Assembly: GCA_003254905.1 (NCBI GenBank)
Contig: QANU01070960.1
Coordinates: 1-64,000, forward strand
Length of the DNA stretch: 64,000 nucleotides
Source of the DNA: Nissolia schottii
Lineage: Eukaryota > Streptophyta > Magnoliopsida > Fabales > Fabaceae
Reading direction: 5' to 3'
Positions within the stretch are counted from its first letter, which is position 1; each line of letters opens with the position of its first letter. A model generated the notes under the pieces. That model saw nothing but the letters and a program-made list of their open reading frames with translations, had not been told where the DNA came from and searched no databases. Shown here piece by piece: positions 60,259-64,000 of the stretch. The position numbers and the translations under genes were made by a program.

Positions 60259-63200
60259 ACTCTTTTCTGCTATCTATAAGCCTCAAACTCTGCAATCTGT
60301 AACACAAAAATGGCAAAACCACCATGCCTCTGGTGAGAAAAAGGAAAAATAACTCTCCTGAAACTTGGAAAATATTAGAACCAAAAAATGTGTCAACAAC
60401 AAACATTAGTAAAAGAAATTAACCACTTGAAAACACCACAAAATTAAATTTGATGTAAACACAGACAATGACAGAAAATTTAAGTCTATGAACACTAATG
60501 ATCAAGACTTACTAACTGCAATGATTAGTAGATATGATCATGGCATGCAACCTCAAACTCCAAAGGGAAACAATTCTGTGAGGTAACTTCTCAGAAACCT
60601 TTAAATGCATGCAGAGCCACACAAGACACGGTAATTCAGATGCTGAATGATCCAGCTCAACAAGGCACACGCTCAAGTGAAGAGCATTCGCTTCTGAAAG
60701 GAAAAGGTAGCAAGAGAAGAATCGTTAAGATTCTACAGTAGGGTGTGTAAGTGTGTATCTGAATAGATAAAGAAAAAGAAAGAACCAAAAGAAACTTTAA
60801 CGAAAAGTGACAGTATCTCAAAAGAAACATATATAGTTGCATTGTACTGGCTAATAATGAGGCTCAGAGACACACAACAAGAAAAAACATAGCATGAATG
60901 TATGATGATTAAAGAATCACAGTGACAGTGCATTGAGTCATCATATAATAAAAGAAACAAAAGGGAGTGTTTTAAAATAATACCATGCAAAATCAACACA
61001 CGGAGCCTGAAATGACAGATAGCCACTTGGTACAGAGAATCCTTGTGCGTTTGAAAGAACAAACAAAAGTAGGTATATAATGTGAATGTGTTGCTTATAA
61101 GAAACAAGTACATGGTACGAGGATCATGAACATTAACTAGAGCCAATTGCATACTACTATATGGTCTGGGATAATCAGGAGAAGCTATGCCGTCATGTTC
61201 TTCAACTCGTATATGTGAGACGTGCGTCCACCTACACGTCATTTATATTAGATAGATTTTAATGAAGTCTGCTCTCATATATTAATATGCACTGTATTTA
61301 TATTTTAAGGGTGAGTTTGTGAATTTTATTTTGGAGAGAAAAAGAATTAATATACTTGTCTGTATATGAAGTTTTGCAAGTTAATGTGCATGAATCTAAT
61401 TAAATACGAACAATTTTCATGTAATCGCAACGATAAGCTAAATATATTCTTAATTAGACATAATAATATTGTTTAAATTTTATCTTAAAAAAATACATCA
61501 TTTAAAATTAAGATATCATTTTGTACGTAGTGTTGAGAATTTTTTTTTTATTGGTGTGATGTTGCGATTTAAGTATAAGTGATTTTAAAAAAATCTTATA
61601 TTAATTAATGATGGATTAATTGAATATTATATAAGTGAGACAATTCATAAACCTATTACTTTCAAATTTTAGATCAAGATATAACGTCTAATTTGTTTAT
61701 ATATAATTTTTCACTTAATCCATCACGGTTAATCTTCTCAAATTATGTACTCCTCCTCCAATCATGTAATACTTACACTCCATCCATACATACAAAAATT
61801 TCTCTCATAAAAAGTGACTTGACAAAGAAAAAAGTTAAAGACGAGTGCACACGTTTTCTTTAGTCTTTTTCCTTATTATTGCAATCCAACGACACAAGTC
61901 TATGACATGGAAAGCGAAATTGTCTAGAAACTGTTGTTTCCTGGACCATTAATCCTCTTGTAGGCATCTTCTCTTGTTTTGGGGCTTTGATGGAACTATA
62001 TGATATGATTTTATTATAATAATTTGAGTCAACCTAGCCCCGTTGATATATGGTATATAAAGGCACGTAGCTTAACTCTTCCATTTCACTCTTCCACTCC
62101 AATATTCCCTTCATGAAGTGATCACTTTGCACATGTACAATATTATTTCCACAACCTATTTATGGTCCAACTGCTATTAATACATAGTGACTTTGATTGT
62201 TTGGAATGAAATTACATAAATTTTTATTAAACTCGACCATGAATTTACTAAGCTCAAACATGCAAGAATTCATGAGATTTCTCTCCATAATTAACTCAAG
62301 TAAAACTTGAAATTTTAGGGTTATATTTATGGATCGGCAAGGCTCAATTAATCCAACTATAATAAAACATATATATATATATATANTTACATGCGCCGAG
62401 GTAACTTTAAACATAATTATACTGCTTAATAACATTTTGTAAAATTTAAATTTTATCAGTCCAAGTTCAATTGTTGAATCACAACTAATTATCATATATC
62501 ATTTGTGTTAAATTTCAAAAAAATTAAATATTAATAACCATATGATTAAATAGATATTATTTTTGTATAATTTTAACATATGTATTACGTCAATTTTAAT
62601 GCATGTTAAAAATATATCAGATAATTTTTGAGCAATATCAAATATTGTAGACATAATCTATAAAGTATGAGTTTTTTAATCCCATGGTTGATTTTTTTAA
62701 AAAAAATTATATAGGGTAACAATAGCTTAAAGTTACTTGCATGTAACTTTATTATGACTCAATGTCCAGTTGTGTATATATGACTTCACGAAACAACAAA
62801 AATGTACGTTAAACGTCCTTTTCCACGCCAGATTGGCCTTCCTTTCCTCTTGTATAACATTATTTTCTTTACGGAAATAGAGGCAGATTTTGTGTCTTTT
62901 ATTTTGAGTGACAACATCTCAGACAGGATTCATATTCTTTTTCTAACATGTCTCTTTTCCAATATCATGTAATTTAAAAATTTTAGTTTTCTTAATTTGT
63001 TGTTTATGTTTTTCTTTTAGCACCATTATATCTTTTATTAGTTTAATATATCTAATAAATCTCTCTTTATAAATTTTGCATTCACTCTTTCAAATCATTT
63101 ATATATTTGTTATTCTTTTAATTAATGAATACAATATTTTGATTAAAAAAATCAACTAATTTAATTAAGAAGGACCAAAAGGCAAAAGTTAATAGATCTC

Positions 63201-64000
63201 CTTTTGACTAATCTTTCATAATAAAAAAGCAACGTTAAAGTAGGTTTTTGCTTGATGAGTGTTTGTTTCTGTGGGGAGAAATATAATTATGACCCATTAA
63301 ACGGTGCAGAAATAATTCTCCTAAAAAGAAAATATACTTAATTAAGCTGACATAGGTTAGGAACGTAAATAGATTTCATATCTAAACATTAACAAGTTGA
63401 AAAGAACTTCACCCTGTAGTTGAAAAAGCATACCATCATTCTTTCCACTTACATAAAGTGCTCACAACAGCACAAAACAAAACAATGCTAGCATATAAGA
63501 TCCCAAACAGAAGAAAATATAGCTTTGGTCCGAATCCTATTCTATTCATCTTTGAGATTAGCCCAATATTTCTCTGCCTCTGCATGCGTCTCCAATCAAA
63601 ATTTGAAGAGTTGGAAGAAAAGCATGTTACTGAAATGAAGTAGGGGTGAAAAAGGTGTGGTCATGTCACAATTTTTATGTCAGTTCCATCACCATTAGCA
63701 TATATTGGTGTGACCACATCATATTATATGAATCAGCTCCCTAACTTTTTCTTTTAGAGAAAGTTTACCTTCTTTTTTTTCTTTCCCGAATCATTCTACA
63801 GGGAGGGTGGTTCTTCCCAAATCTTGAATTGATTCAAGCAAACAAACAATGTTTATGCAACTAGATCACTAGACTACAATGACTCTGCAAGAATCCCATG
63901 CCATACTTTAATTTATATACAATTAAAATGCCCTCATTGCCTCGAGTGGTGAAGTTCCTTCTATTCACTAAGCTATATATGAAATGACATACTTAAATAG
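60259..64000. other. 5' region of ABCC copy B and gene-poor right flank
   Basis: 60259-61240 probably includes untranslated exon and promoter of copy B; no confident TATA box chosen. From 61250 to the end the DNA is AT-rich. A TATA-like TATATAAAG lies at about 62051-62059 on the plus strand in a less AT-rich patch, but no ORF or hairpin follows that I can name. An AT microsatellite ends at an N (62386). The plus frame at 63458-63643 (61 aa) is not recognised. Confidence 0.4.

Noticed and set aside
62040..62120. TATA-like site followed by a pyrimidine-rich leader-like patch
   Set aside because: No downstream ORF, hairpin or known RNA could be recognised, so it is not called as a promoter.
63805..63825. 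TGGTTCTTCCCAAATC resembling a miR482-type sequence
   Set aside because: The match is partial, and no complementary arm lies within a miRNA-sized distance.

Overview
This is a 64 kb piece of a plant nuclear genome. The coding regions are interrupted by GT-AG introns, the intergenic DNA is AT-rich and full of retrotransposon, MITE, SINE-like and Mutator-like debris, and the recognisable genes are a hevamine-type class III chitinase, a UGT79-type glycosyltransferase and plant ABCC transporters. The gene and repeat content suggests a eudicot, most likely a legume; that placement is inference. I see no prokaryotic, organellar or CRISPR sequence, and no convincing previously undescribed system.

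Left third (1-21 kb). One intact, intronless class III chitinase lies on the minus strand (2048-3025). A second copy on the same strand (18467-19470) keeps its promoter but carries three frameshifts. Between them is a TE-rich interval: a 270-bp inverted-repeat pair with tRNA-like arms, a Mutator-like segment holding the start of a mitoferrin-like gene that is itself cut by a small hAT-type MITE, an imperfect ~800-bp tandem duplication with a single N at its junction, a dead UGT79-type gene, and a 407-bp MITE with a perfect 8-bp target duplication. The left edge is an LTR of the same family as one at 25.5 kb.

Middle (21-39 kb). A degenerate Ty1/copia element (about 21.2-25.8 kb) is followed by a three-exon minus-strand gene (27222-30750, 997 aa), a possible plant Treslin/Sld3-like protein. 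Next comes the first of two tandem, same-strand ABCC10-type transporter genes (32686-38803, 11 exons, 1473 aa).

Right third (39-64 kb). A gene-poor AT-rich interval carries tandem hairpin units, a tRNA-related SINE and two LTR-like tracts with their own TATA boxes. Then comes the second ABCC10-type gene (53640-60258, 11 exons, 1481 aa), whose exon structure matches the first almost base for base and whose introns carry copy-specific MITEs. I recognise no gene from 60.3 to 64 kb.

The main theme is local gene duplication with different outcomes: both ABCC copies stay open, one of the two chitinases has decayed, and the UGT is dead. Exon borders were placed by hand from splice-site consensus, phase continuity and paralogue agreement.
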